Source: Maribacter dokdonensis DSW-8 (GTDB lineage: Bacteria > Bacteroidota > Bacteroidia > Flavobacteriales > Flavobacteriaceae). From it: 64,000 bases of DNA. Every line of letters starts with the position of its first letter. The stretch's first letter is position 1. The position numbers and the translations under genes are program-made. This document shows, piece after piece, positions 27,581 through 35,007 of this stretch. The notes beneath the pieces are model-generated. The model saw only the letters and a list, made by a program, of their open reading frames with translations. It did no database searches and was not told the origin of the DNA. The stretch spans positions 124,001-188,000 of the forward strand of contig NZ_LDPE01000002.1 of NCBI RefSeq assembly GCF_001447995.1, written 5' to 3'.

Positions 27581-28705
27581 ATGGGCTTACTTATATTTTA
27601 CGCATTCATATCCATTTTTTTCTCGTTCCTGTGTTCTATTCTAGAAGCAGTATTACTGAGTATTACCCCAACGTTCATCAATGTAAAAATGAAGGAGGGC
27701 AAAAGCTATGCAACAACGCTAGAGGCATTGAAAAAAGATGTGGATCAACCCTTGATCGCTATTTTGACCATCAATACCATTGCCCACACCGTAGGTGCAA
27801 TTTTGGTAGGTGTACAGGCAAAAGCGGCGTATGCGGAGCTGTACGGTAGTGAAACCAGTTCTATTTTTGGCATAGAATTTACTGAGGATGTTATGGTAGG
27901 TGTGGTATCTACCATCATGACCATACTTATTCTTGTAGCCTCTGAAATAATACCGAAGACCATTGGGGCAACCTACTGGAAACAATTGGCGAATTTTTCT
28001 ACCAAGGCATTGAACATTATGGTGCTGGGGCTTAAATACACCGGTCTACTTTGGTTGTTGCGCCTATTTACCAAAATGGTAGGCGGTGGCAATCACCATG
28101 GCAGTGTATTGAGTCGCGAAGATTTCCATGCCATGACAGATATGGCACATGAAGAAGGTGTGTTTGAAAAATCGGAATCTACCATCATCAAAAACCTATT
28201 GAAATTCGATGAAGTATTGGTGAAGGATATTATGACACCACGTGCCGTCATGAAAATTGCATCCGATGAAAAGACCATTGCAGATTTCTTTGAGGACAAC
28301 CCTAAACTACGCTTCTCTAGAATACCCGTGTATACGGACAAAATAGATAACATTACCGGTTTTGTTCTTAAGGACAACGTTCTTGAAGAGATGATCAATA
28401 AGAACGGTGACATTCCTTTAAAGGAGATCAAACGAGAAATCCTGGTTACACGTAGAAGCACGCCTATCCCTACTTTGTTTGAGATATTCATTCAAAAGCG
28501 TGAAGCCATTGCCCTTGTAGTGGATGAATATGGCTCCGTAAGTGGTTTGGTCACTATGGAAGATGTTATAGAAACCCTACTGGGACTTGAAATCATGGAC
28601 GAGAGCGATAATATTGCCGATCTGCAGAGTCTTGCCCGAAAAAACTGGGAAACACGTGCAAAAGCCACGGGAGTGATTGAAAAACCCACGTCGCCGGACG
28701 AATAA
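27581..28705 (+). CDS. CNNM (DUF21) and CBS-domain membrane protein
   Basis: 374 aa. A DUF21/CNNM transmembrane domain fills residues ~1-170 (four hydrophobic helices including LLIFYAFISIFFSFLCSIL). Two CBS domains follow at ~205-340 (LVKDIMTPRAVMKIA; ALVVDEYGSVSGLVTMEDVIETLLG). Relatives include CorC/HlyC-type and Mg/Co efflux proteins, often annotated as hemolysin family; the C-terminal CorC/HlyC domain is absent here, so the protein ends after the CBS pair. A divalent-cation transport role is therefore the best inference. It is followed 8 bp later by ogt. Confidence 0.88.
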   Translation: MGLLIFYAFISIFFSFLCSILEAVLLSITPTFINVKMKEGKSYATTLEALKKDVDQPLIAILTINTIAHTVGAILVGVQAKAAYAELYGSETSSIFGIEFTEDVMVGVVSTIMTILILVASEIIPKTIGATYWKQLANFSTKALNIMVLGLKYTGLLWLLRLFTKMVGGGNHHGSVLSREDFHAMTDMAHEEGVFEKSESTIIKNLLKFDEVLVKDIMTPRAVMKIASDEKTIADFFEDNPKLRFSRIPVYTDKIDNITGFVLKDNVLEEMINKNGDIPLKEIKREILVTRRSTPIPTLFEIFIQKREAIALVVDEYGSVSGLVTMEDVIETLLGLEIMDESDNIADLQSLARKNWETRAKATGVIEKPTSPDE

Positions 28706-28713
28706 TTGGGAAC

Positions 28714-29190
28714 ATGGAGGATATTGCGTACATAAAAACCCCTTTAGGCGTTGCCAAAATTGTAGGCGATGCGGAAGGAGTGTCCGCCATTACCGTACTC
28801 AACTTCGATGAACCTTTAACCGATGTGATTCCGGAATCCTTAGAAGATGCCGTGTTCCAACTCAACGAATATTTTGAGGGGGCAAGAACCGAGTTCAATT
28901 TGACCTTGAACCCCGTGGGTACAGAATTTCAAAAGAAGGTTTGGGTAGAATTACAGAACATACCCTACGGGAAATCAAAATCCTATTTAGAATTGGCAAA
29001 GGCGTTGGGAGATCCCAATGCAACCCGTGCCGCAGCATCTGCAAATGCCAGAAATCCGTTATGGATCGTAGTGCCCTGCCACCGAGTGATCGGTACCGAT
29101 GGTTCACTTACCGGTTACGCCGGCGGTCTACACAGAAAACAGTGGTTATTGAACCACGAAAGCCCCGTAAAACAGCAAAGTTTGTTTTAA
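28714..29190 (+). CDS. ogt: Methylated-DNA--protein-cysteine methyltransferase
   Basis: Repairs O6-alkylguanine in DNA by transferring the alkyl group to its own cysteine. 158 aa, normal for Ogt/AGT. The catalytic motif PCHRVIG carries Cys122, and the DNA-binding part shows YGKSKSYLELAKALG with the helix-turn-helix arginine region RAAASANARNP. The protein lacks an Ada N-terminal domain. It lies 8 bp after the CNNM/CBS gene and probably shares its transcript. It also marks the right end of the conserved block before the AT-rich accessory region. Confidence 0.95.
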   Translation: MEDIAYIKTPLGVAKIVGDAEGVSAITVLNFDEPLTDVIPESLEDAVFQLNEYFEGARTEFNLTLNPVGTEFQKKVWVELQNIPYGKSKSYLELAKALGDPNATRAAASANARNPLWIVVPCHRVIGTDGSLTGYAGGLHRKQWLLNHESPVKQQSLF

Positions 29191-29560
29191 ATCAGCTTCT
29201 TTATTTCATCAAAAAACAAACTACTTGGTTTGTTCCATACCCAAAAAACTCGTTTAACTTCATACATCTAGTATTTTATCGATACAATTGTGATTGCTGT
29301 CGTTACTTTCTGTAACTCTAAACCCTCTTTACAAGCAAAAAACAGACTGGTTGGTTGGTTCGCTGTTTTTAGTCATTTCTTAGGTAGACTCGATCAATTT
29401 ATGGTGATTATGGTTTACAGTATTGGAATATGAGGTGATATTTGTAGGTTTATTCTTAAGTAGTATATTAGTGATGAATTCTACAAATCAATTATATAAA
29501 TACTCATGAATATTTGAGCATATATGTAATTGAACTTATGCATGATCGTTAAAATTAATT
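29191..29560. repeat. Intergenic region with copy 1 of a duplicated leader and two operator-like dyads
   Basis: No gene is seen in this 370-bp stretch. From about 29278 to 29560 it resembles 31368-31672 (shared blocks: CGATACAATT, GATTGCTGTCGTTACTTTC, TGTAGGTTTATTCTT, TATATTAGTGA), about 2.09 kb away. A perfect dyad AACAAAC-N6-GTTTGTT lies at 29215-29234, similar in style to TetR-type operators. A second inverted repeat, AAAAACAG with CTGTTTTT, spans 29338-29370. It is a candidate promoter region for the lipoprotein gene at 29561. Confidence 0.6.
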
Positions 29561-30613
29561 ATGAAACTATCTCAATACCTATTCATCATTCTATCTTTAA
29601 TTCTTGTCTCTTGCACCAATGACAAGGATGAAATAGAGAGTGTCTATCTAGAATATAAAAATGCTCTTAAAATAGACGATGGGCAAAAAATTGTCAATCT
29701 TCTGGACAAGAGTTCTCATGTATATCTTAAAAACTTACATGCTAAAATCATTTCATCCGATTCTTTTGAAATATCAAAAATAAAATATATAGATAGGTTT
29801 AATATACTTTCAGCAAGATCACTATTACCAAACGACTCCTTATTAAGCCTCAAAACAATAGATTTATTTGAAACTTTATTTTCAAATGGTCGTTTTGAAT
29901 ATCAAAAAACTCTTTTCAGAGATTATCATATTATGAAAACAAGTTTCAATGGAAATAAAGGAGTTCTCACACTGAATAATGGGCTAAAATTTGATTTTAA
30001 CAAAGAAAATGATGAATGGAAAATTAACTATAAATCCATTAACGACTCAAAAAATGATGTTATTAAAGAAACTTTGAGTTTTATTAATGTAAACAACCTG
30101 CAGAAACATAATACCAACGCGATAAATACTGTTTTACTTAGAGAAATTGGAAATAAAACTACCAAACCATTCAATTTGCTTTTTTGGCCCTTACATAATA
30201 GTGTAGACGATTTATATTTTAATTATCACTTTTCCGAAAACCTTGAATGTGACCAAAACCAAACTTGGGCCTCAGTTAATAGACCAAGAATATTGTTTTT
30301 TTTATCTGATTCTGAATTGGATAAACAATTTTATTCAACATTTAGGGAGAGTATTGAGTTTAGAAAATTCTGTAAAAATGTTTATAGTGTGACAGCATTA
30401 ACTAAAGATTGTTTTGCCGGTAACACATACTTTAAAAAATTTAATATCAGAACTGTACCTCGCATAATTGTACTAAATGAAGATAACGAAGTGATTCAAG
30501 AATCAGGAGGCTATTTTATTACCCCTGAAATGTTCATTCAAAATATAGACAAATCTGGTGAAATCAATTACGATATATCAAAAATTCAGAAAAAGGCTAA
30601 TGCTGAAAAATAG
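29561..30613 (+). CDS. Lipoprotein with a C-terminal thioredoxin-fold-like domain
   Basis: 350 aa with a lipoprotein signal (LILVSC, Cys18 as acylation site). The middle (30-190) is a charged beta/alpha region of unknown type. The C-terminal ~130 residues resemble a thioredoxin fold: a strand PRILFFLSDS, an alpha region, and the cis-proline loop VPRIIVLNEDNEVIQESGGY, but there is no CxxC active-site pair in the expected place. It might thus bind rather than reduce. It sits alone in the AT-rich block, with a long duplicated leader before it. No family name could be assigned. Confidence 0.7.
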   Translation: MKLSQYLFIILSLILVSCTNDKDEIESVYLEYKNALKIDDGQKIVNLLDKSSHVYLKNLHAKIISSDSFEISKIKYIDRFNILSARSLLPNDSLLSLKTIDLFETLFSNGRFEYQKTLFRDYHIMKTSFNGNKGVLTLNNGLKFDFNKENDEWKINYKSINDSKNDVIKETLSFINVNNLQKHNTNAINTVLLREIGNKTTKPFNLLFWPLHNSVDDLYFNYHFSENLECDQNQTWASVNRPRILFFLSDSELDKQFYSTFRESIEFRKFCKNVYSVTALTKDCFAGNTYFKKFNIRTVPRIIVLNEDNEVIQESGGYFITPEMFIQNIDKSGEINYDISKIQKKANAEK

Positions 30614-30768
30614 GCTTTGTTCTTATGTAACGGTAATTAACTAACATAACAAATACTTTCGGTTTGTACCAAGGTGAAAATTACTCAGAATATAAGAGTT
30701 ATTTACCTTAAACGTTCACTGATAAAGAATATCTGGGATTCAAATATAACCTTTAAAAAACAGGCGAT

Positions 30769-31173
30769 ATGAAACAAAAATTAATATTCGGAATTGCCGC
30801 TATCTTGTTTTTAAACCTTGTATCGTGTGAATCTGATGAGCCTGTTGGTAAATGGGACGACAGTATTAAGCTTTCAAAAAAAGAAGTAAATTTTAGTGCA
30901 CAATCAGATTCTGTGATTATAACAACTGAAGGCACTTGGTGGTGGGTTAGTGAAGTTTCCCTGAATGGAAAAATGCTAGACTTAGATGGCATTGACACAA
31001 CAAAGGAAAATTTCACCATTGAAAAAACGGAATTCTCTTTTGAAAGAAAAAACTCAACGGAGATTTTTATTTCAATGCAACCGAACCCAACTGAATCTGA
31101 AAGGATTCTAATAATTGGACTACAAGATGGCAATTATTTTGATGGCATAAAGATTTTGCAATCAGGAAATTAA
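30769..31173 (+). CDS. Small lipoprotein with BACON-like domain
   Basis: 134 aa. The signal MKQKLIFGIAAILFLNLVSC places the acylated cysteine at residue 20. The mature part has the BACON-type layout: a strand KKEVNFSAQSDSVIITTEGTWWW (key residues NFSA, VII, WWW), and it ends in IKILQSGN, like the closing ITVTQSG strand of BACON domains. BACON domains occur on Bacteroidota surface lipoproteins and are thought to bind or display. The gene stands alone, between two stretches of repeat-rich spacer. Confidence 0.65.
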   Translation: MKQKLIFGIAAILFLNLVSCESDEPVGKWDDSIKLSKKEVNFSAQSDSVIITTEGTWWWVSEVSLNGKMLDLDGIDTTKENFTIEKTEFSFERKNSTEIFISMQPNPTESERILIIGLQDGNYFDGIKILQSGN

Positions 31174-31672
31174 AAATACGGTATAAAATAACAGTAACCG
31201 TTGTACAAGCTATTGATTAGAAATTAATACGATTGCCTCTTCAAGGGGCTTCTTTGGCCTGTTAGTAGTTGAACGTCAATTTTCAGTACACCTAAGGAGA
31301 ACTATTCAGGTATTGAACCAGGTCAAGCTTCCAACATACTTATCTAATTTTTCCATTTAAATGGTTCCGATACAATTACGATTGCTGTCGTTACTTTCAA
31401 CAAATTACAACCCATTTTACGATCAAAAACCGACTACTTGGACGGTTCGTTATTTTAAAGGCAATTCGCTTCAAATTTCTATAATTGACTCATTACTATG
31501 ATAAAATTTATAGCTTTTATGGTTTCCCGTAATGGAGATTAAGATGATTATTGTAGGTTTATTCTTTAATACTATATTAGTGAACAGAAAAACAATTGTA
31601 CATATTCCGCTATATTGGAGAATATGTGCAATTGTGTACATACACAATAGTTAGCAAACATTAAAACCAACA
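31174..31672. repeat. Intergenic region with copy 2 of the duplicated leader
   Basis: About 500 bp with no gene seen. The half from 31368 repeats the 29278-29560 leader. An operator-like dyad AACCG-N10-CGGTT lies at 31428-31447, at a comparable place to the ones in copy 1. Near the end, GTTAGCAAAC (31650-31659) is the left bracket of the next gene unit. The region 31174-31367 shows nothing recognisable. Confidence 0.55.
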
Positions 31673-32589
31673 ATGAGATTAAGAACTATTAGACACAAAA
31701 TTGAGGAGATTTTACCTGAATTAGAAGTTAATGCTACTAAAAGAAATTCTTCACCACCTACATTTCAATTAACGAATCCTGAAGATTTGAAATATGCGGT
31801 TTTGGAAATTGAAGAATTGGACTTGGTGCCTGATTTGTTAAGTGAGCTTCAAGACCAAAGTTTTTATAGTTTTAATGGAGATAACCTTATAATTCAACAG
31901 CAAGAATATAATGTGCTGAATAAAACGATTCCTCAATTAAAAATTATTTTAGAAGCAACAGCTGAATCAATTGAAAAAGCGCAAAATCACGAAATAGATA
32001 GTGCTTTGGTTATTAGTATAAGAATTCCAGAGATTTCTGATTTTGAGGAATTAGAGAAAGTAAGTTCTAAACTAACAAAAATTTTTGGTCAAACATTATT
32101 ATCTAATGAAATTGAAGGTGGATTTAAAATTATAGGTTTTGACTCTGGTTCAAACTGGATTGATATTCTTGCAACTTCTACAGCGATTGTTCAAACTATT
32201 GGAGGACTTGCGTGGTCAGGTGCAGTTGTTTTCAAAAAACTACAAGAAGGTCTATTAGTGCAACAAAAGGTTAGAGAAATGAAAATTTCTAATAATGCAA
32301 TTGAGGAAGTTGTTGAAAAGTCAAAAGAAGGCGTAAATGAAATTGCTGAAAAAGAAGCTCAATTTATTTATAACAAATATTTTTCAGGCAAAGACCCAGA
32401 ACAAATTGCTCGAATAAAAATGGCTCTAAAAGAAATTGCTGATTTGTACAATAAAGGAGGAACAATTAAGCCATCTTTAGAAGCTTCCGAGGAAGTTGCA
32501 GAGGAATTCCCAGACATCTCTGAACTTCCAAGTATTGAATCTAAAGTTAAAAAAATCGAACAAACGAAAAAGAAATAACGTTTGCTAAC
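31650..32589. repeat. Cassette-like unit 1: 10-bp perfect inverted bracket
   Basis: GTTAGCAAAC at 31650-31659 and its exact reverse complement GTTTGCTAAC at 32580-32589 enclose the 301-aa gene, the right half starting 1 bp after its stop codon. The right half is followed directly by AACGTATA. The pattern is seen directly; the reading as integron-like core and inverse core is inference. Confidence 0.7.
31673..32578 (+). CDS. Unknown 301-aa protein with one central hydrophobic segment
   Basis: Not recognised. No signal peptide. An N-terminal alpha/beta part (1-160) is followed by a hydrophobic, glycine-containing stretch at about 168-187 (TSTAIVQTIGGLAWSGAVVF), probably one membrane helix. A long charged, Lys/Glu-rich helical region with likely coiled coil fills the rest to residue 301. 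This is a membrane-anchored layout with a cytosolic tail. It is enclosed by a perfect 10-bp inverted bracket and lies in a spacer-rich accessory block, so horizontal origin is likely. Nothing in the sequence tells its function. Confidence 0.75.
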   Translation: MRLRTIRHKIEEILPELEVNATKRNSSPPTFQLTNPEDLKYAVLEIEELDLVPDLLSELQDQSFYSFNGDNLIIQQQEYNVLNKTIPQLKIILEATAESIEKAQNHEIDSALVISIRIPEISDFEELEKVSSKLTKIFGQTLLSNEIEGGFKIIGFDSGSNWIDILATSTAIVQTIGGLAWSGAVVFKKLQEGLLVQQKVREMKISNNAIEEVVEKSKEGVNEIAEKEAQFIYNKYFSGKDPEQIARIKMALKEIADLYNKGGTIKPSLEASEEVAEEFPDISELPSIESKVKKIEQTKKK

Positions 32590-32782
32590 AACGTATACAA
32601 AAAATAGCGCGAGTCGCTGCTAACAAAAAGGTTCAGGCATTTTTGCGAAGTCGCCAAATTTTTAAATTTGACGATTTCCAAGTAAAAATAAATAGTAAAA
32701 TTTAAAAATTCGGCTTGTGTTTTATCCGAAAAGTTATCGCTTATTTTTAGCGCTACTTTTCATATACCAAACCGTTAGCAAC
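32580..32782. repeat. Spacer E1: long imperfect palindrome, attC-like
   Basis: The ends are TTTGCTAACAACGTATAC-type (32581-32597) and, reversed, TATACCAAACCGTTAGCAAC (32764-32782), which pair imperfectly. Inside, GCCAAATTTTTAAATTT (32653-32669) pairs with AAATTTAAAAATTCGGC (32698-32714), and ATAGCGC (32605-32611 region) pairs with GCGCTAC (32750-32756). The whole spacer could thus fold as one branched stem. Its right part, ATCCGAAAAGTTA and CGCTACTTTTCATATAC, recurs in spacer E2 near 36761-36801. Confidence 0.65.
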
Positions 32783-33418
32783 TATTAAAACAAACCTGCA
32801 TATGAAAATTAAACATCTATTTACAGACAGAAAAATATATGACTTAACAAGTTCTTATATCTCGTCATTAGAGAGTAAAATAAAGAAAATGACTCGTTCG
32901 GATTTTAATAATTCGACAATTGAGGAGCTGACAGAAAAGTTAAGAGCAGAATTTGAAATTTCAATTCCAGAATTATCTAAAGACGAGATTTACACAAAAC
33001 AACCAAAAGATATCAAAATAACTGTGGGAAGAAGAGGTGTTTATGGCGGAGGAACAACAAAAGTAGATGGAACTGAATTTACGTTTGTTATCCCATTTAA
33101 AGGCGACTCATACTATTTTGGAATTACACCAACAAAATTTTTGAGTGTTGTACCATATGGAAATGCTGGAAATAATGAAATCTCAATTAGTTACGAAGTC
33201 CCAAATGGACGAGATAGTTCTGGATTGAGAGCGGAATTTGATAACAATCTTGCTACAATCGAGAAATATTTAGATTTTTTAGATAGTGATTTTAAACAGT
33301 TCAACAATCAATTAGCAAGTGGAATAACTACTTTTTTAGAAAGAAGAAAAGCGAAGTTAGATAGTGACGATGAAACAGCAAGCGGATTTGGATTTCCAGT
33401 AAAATAACAGTTGCTAAC
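32774..33418. repeat. Cassette-like unit 2: 9-bp perfect inverted bracket
   Basis: GTTAGCAAC at 32774-32782 and GTTGCTAAC at 33410-33418 enclose the 201-aa gene, beginning just after ACC and ending 2 bp after the stop codon. The pair is exactly complementary but differs in length and last bases from that of unit 1, as expected for cassette-specific ends. Confidence 0.7.
32802..33407 (+). CDS. Unknown 201-aa protein
   Basis: Not recognised. A soluble protein with an N-terminal charged helical part, a central beta-rich, glycine-rich stretch (VGRRGVYGGGTTKVDGTEF; FKGDSYYFGITPT; ISYEVPNGRDSSG) and a helical C-terminal third rich in Lys and Asp. There is no signal peptide and no catalytic motif. 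The beta part with repeated Gly and aromatic residues could form a binding surface. Enclosed by a perfect 9-bp inverted bracket in the cassette-like block. Codon use is AT-rich like its neighbours. Function unknown. Confidence 0.7.
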   Translation: MKIKHLFTDRKIYDLTSSYISSLESKIKKMTRSDFNNSTIEELTEKLRAEFEISIPELSKDEIYTKQPKDIKITVGRRGVYGGGTTKVDGTEFTFVIPFKGDSYYFGITPTKFLSVVPYGNAGNNEISISYEVPNGRDSSGLRAEFDNNLATIEKYLDFLDSDFKQFNNQLASGITTFLERRKAKLDSDDETASGFGFPVK

Positions 33419-33434
33419 AATTGCTATTACAGGC

Positions 33435-33469
33435 ATATTCTGAAAATTCCATAGGAATTTTCAGAATAT
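33435..33469. repeat. Perfect 16-bp inverted repeat near the IS110 right end
   Basis: ATATTCTGAAAATTCC and GGAATTTTCAGAATAT are exact reverse complements around a 3-nt ATA loop. It lies 17 bp beyond the right bracket of unit 2, so it either belongs to a cassette spacer or is an IS110 target hairpin. Confidence 0.7.
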
Positions 33470-33550
33470 AGTATACTTACAAAAGTCCGTGTTAACCTAC
33501 GCAACTGTTCATAGGTACTGTGTCAAAAAACAAGTTTTTTCTTTAATAAT

Positions 33551-34624
33551 TTAGGAAACAGATTGATTTATCAAGTTGTTATCCCGCGCAGCAAGGGCTT
33601 CATGCTTTTGCTGCTTTTTTATTTCAAATTCAGCATCATAGAACTGTTCGTTCTTCCACAAGGTGTACATCAATATCAATAATTTTCTCTGTACCGCTAC
33701 AAGTGCCACCAAAGGCTTTGCTTTGTTTGGCTTTAGTCTGTTATAGAACTGTTTCAATGTAGGGTTACAGCGTACACAGGTCATCGAGGGCATATGTAGT
33801 ACCGCCCTGATATGGCTGTTCCCTTTTTTACTGATCCTGGTCTTCCCTTTGTAGTTGCCGGACTCCCTCAATACTACATCGTAACCGGCGTAGCTGGCCA
33901 ACTGCTTGGCGTTGACTATCGATTCAAAACCTAAGGTTTCCCCGATTACCGTAGCCGCAGATATGAACGATACACCAGGTATGCTTGTCAAATATTCAAG
34001 TTTCCTTTTCAATTCTTCGTTGTCCGCTATCAATGACCGCATCTCTTCTTCAACTGCCTCTATCTGTGTATTGAGAAGCTTTAACCTGATCTTGTGCCTT
34101 TTTAGTGCTCTTACATTGCTATGCACGCTCGATGCGATCGCTCCTTGCCGATTGGTCTCCATCGTTCTGTCGTTGAGCAATGAACTACGTTCCCTGCTCA
34201 GCCCTTTTAGCTCCTGCAACTCTTCACTGGGCGGGTGCCATAGACGAATGTTTCTTTCCAGGCCCAGCATACTGAGCATCCTACTATCCAACGCATCCGT
34301 TTTGGAGCGTTGGTCCAAACTCTGCGCATAGCGCTTTACACGACCGGACTGCATGACACAAACGCTATGGCCATGTTCGTATAGATAATGTGCTATACCT
34401 TGATGATACACGCCCGTCGCCTCCATCACCACCAACAGTTCCACATCGGGATCTACGGATGTTTTTATCCATTTCAAGAGCATCTTATAACCCTTTGGAT
34501 CATTGGAAACGTCGGGACGGGACTTGAATTCCTTGACCAGCCTTTCATTTAGAAACCCTAGTGACAATGACAGGTTCAACTTTGAAACATCGATACCAAG
34601 ACTCTGTTTTAAACGCTTTTCCAT
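33551..34624 (-). CDS. IS110-family transposase (DEDD plus serine)
   Basis: 357 aa. N-terminal RuvC-like DEDD domain: Asp12 in GIDVSKLN, Glu68 in VVMEATGVY, Asp110 and Asp113 in KTDALDSRML. A charged helical linker runs through 140-210. The C-terminal Tnp domain begins SIPGVSFISAATVIGE (214-229), and GNSHIRAVLHMPS carries the conserved serine (Ser270). IS110 enzymes recombine DNA with the help of a structured non-coding RNA from the element. The reading frame is intact, so the element may be active. A short AT-only hairpin (33525-33540) lies after its stop. Confidence 0.93.
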   Translation of the reverse strand: MEKRLKQSLGIDVSKLNLSLSLGFLNERLVKEFKSRPDVSNDPKGYKMLLKWIKTSVDPDVELLVVMEATGVYHQGIAHYLYEHGHSVCVMQSGRVKRYAQSLDQRSKTDALDSRMLSMLGLERNIRLWHPPSEELQELKGLSRERSSLLNDRTMETNRQGAIASSVHSNVRALKRHKIRLKLLNTQIEAVEEEMRSLIADNEELKRKLEYLTSIPGVSFISAATVIGETLGFESIVNAKQLASYAGYDVVLRESGNYKGKTRISKKGNSHIRAVLHMPSMTCVRCNPTLKQFYNRLKPNKAKPLVALVAVQRKLLILMYTLWKNEQFYDAEFEIKKQQKHEALAARDNNLINQSVS

Positions 34625-34742
34625 TTATTCGGTTTTTAAGCTATAATTCCCTTTATCATCCTTGCTCGCACTTGATTCGGTCTCTATCCAAAGGACCTAG
34701 GTACTGTCCGGATTCCAAGAAAATTATAGAAGGGCGGGATTT

Positions 34743-34803
34743 CTATGAAACGATATCACCCTAAAGTGTATCTAGCCGAGACCTCTCTGTCCCTCCTATT
34801 TTA
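34743..34803. repeat. Direct repeat A in the IS110 left end
   Basis: Starts CTATGAAACGATATCA and ends CCTATTTTA. It matches repeat B (34866-34927) with roughly three quarters identity, offset 123 bp, same orientation. Confidence 0.6.
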
Positions 34804-34819
34804 GCTGTTGTTAATATTC

Positions 34820-34849
34820 AAGCTACTACTTTTATAAAAGTAGTAGCTT
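34820..34849. repeat. Perfect 30-bp palindrome between direct repeats A and B
   Basis: The half sequence AAGCTACTACTTTTA is followed directly by its exact reverse complement TAAAAGTAGTAGCTT, with no loop. It lies in the gene-free IS110 left end. Confidence 0.75.
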
Positions 34850-34865
34850 AAGAAGATTTGTCAAT

Positions 34866-34927
34866 CTATGAAACGACATCATCGAAAAATGTATCTAGCT
34901 CAACCTCTTAATCTCTCTCCTTATTTA
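34866..34927. repeat. Direct repeat B in the IS110 left end
   Basis: Starts CTATGAAACGACATCA and ends CCTTATTTA. Partner of repeat A (34743-34803). Shared core GTATCTAGC. Confidence 0.6.
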
Positions 34928-35007
34928 TATAATTAATAGTATATTCAAACTGAAAATCAAACATACGAGCCGAGACCGTTGTGCGTCATGTCGAAAAACC
35001 AATATAG

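Larger units (their letters stand above)
34625..34960 (-). ncRNA. Candidate bridge-RNA region in the IS110 left end
   Basis: About 330 bp upstream of the transposase start has no gene and is rich in dyads. It contains a perfect 30-bp palindrome (34820-34849) and two imperfect direct repeats (34743-34803 and 34866-34927). In the IS110 group the bridge RNA, with target- and donor-binding loops, is encoded upstream of the transposase. I infer such an RNA here; boundaries and loops cannot be read by eye. Confidence 0.4.
33419..34977 (-). mobile_element. IS110-family insertion element (largest possible extent)
   Basis: The transposase (33551-34624) has about 130 bp on its 3' side and up to 350 bp on its 5' side. 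The exact ends are not visible, because IS110 elements lack clear terminal inverted repeats; the coordinates given run from the end of one bracket (33418) to the next (34978). The longer non-coding stretch lies upstream of the transposase, as in the IS110 rather than the IS1111 group, where a guide (bridge) RNA is encoded. The element sits inside a cassette spacer. Confidence 0.7.

Noticed and set aside
27719..27985. Frames opposite the CNNM/CBS gene
   Set aside because: Antisense shadows; no start context or family features.
28714..29190. Ada-type adaptive response gene
   Set aside because: The N-terminal Ada domain is absent, so this is a plain Ogt.
33906..34331. 141-codon frame opposite the IS110 transposase
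   Set aside because: Shadow of the transposase on the other strand; composition low in charged residues and without known motifs.
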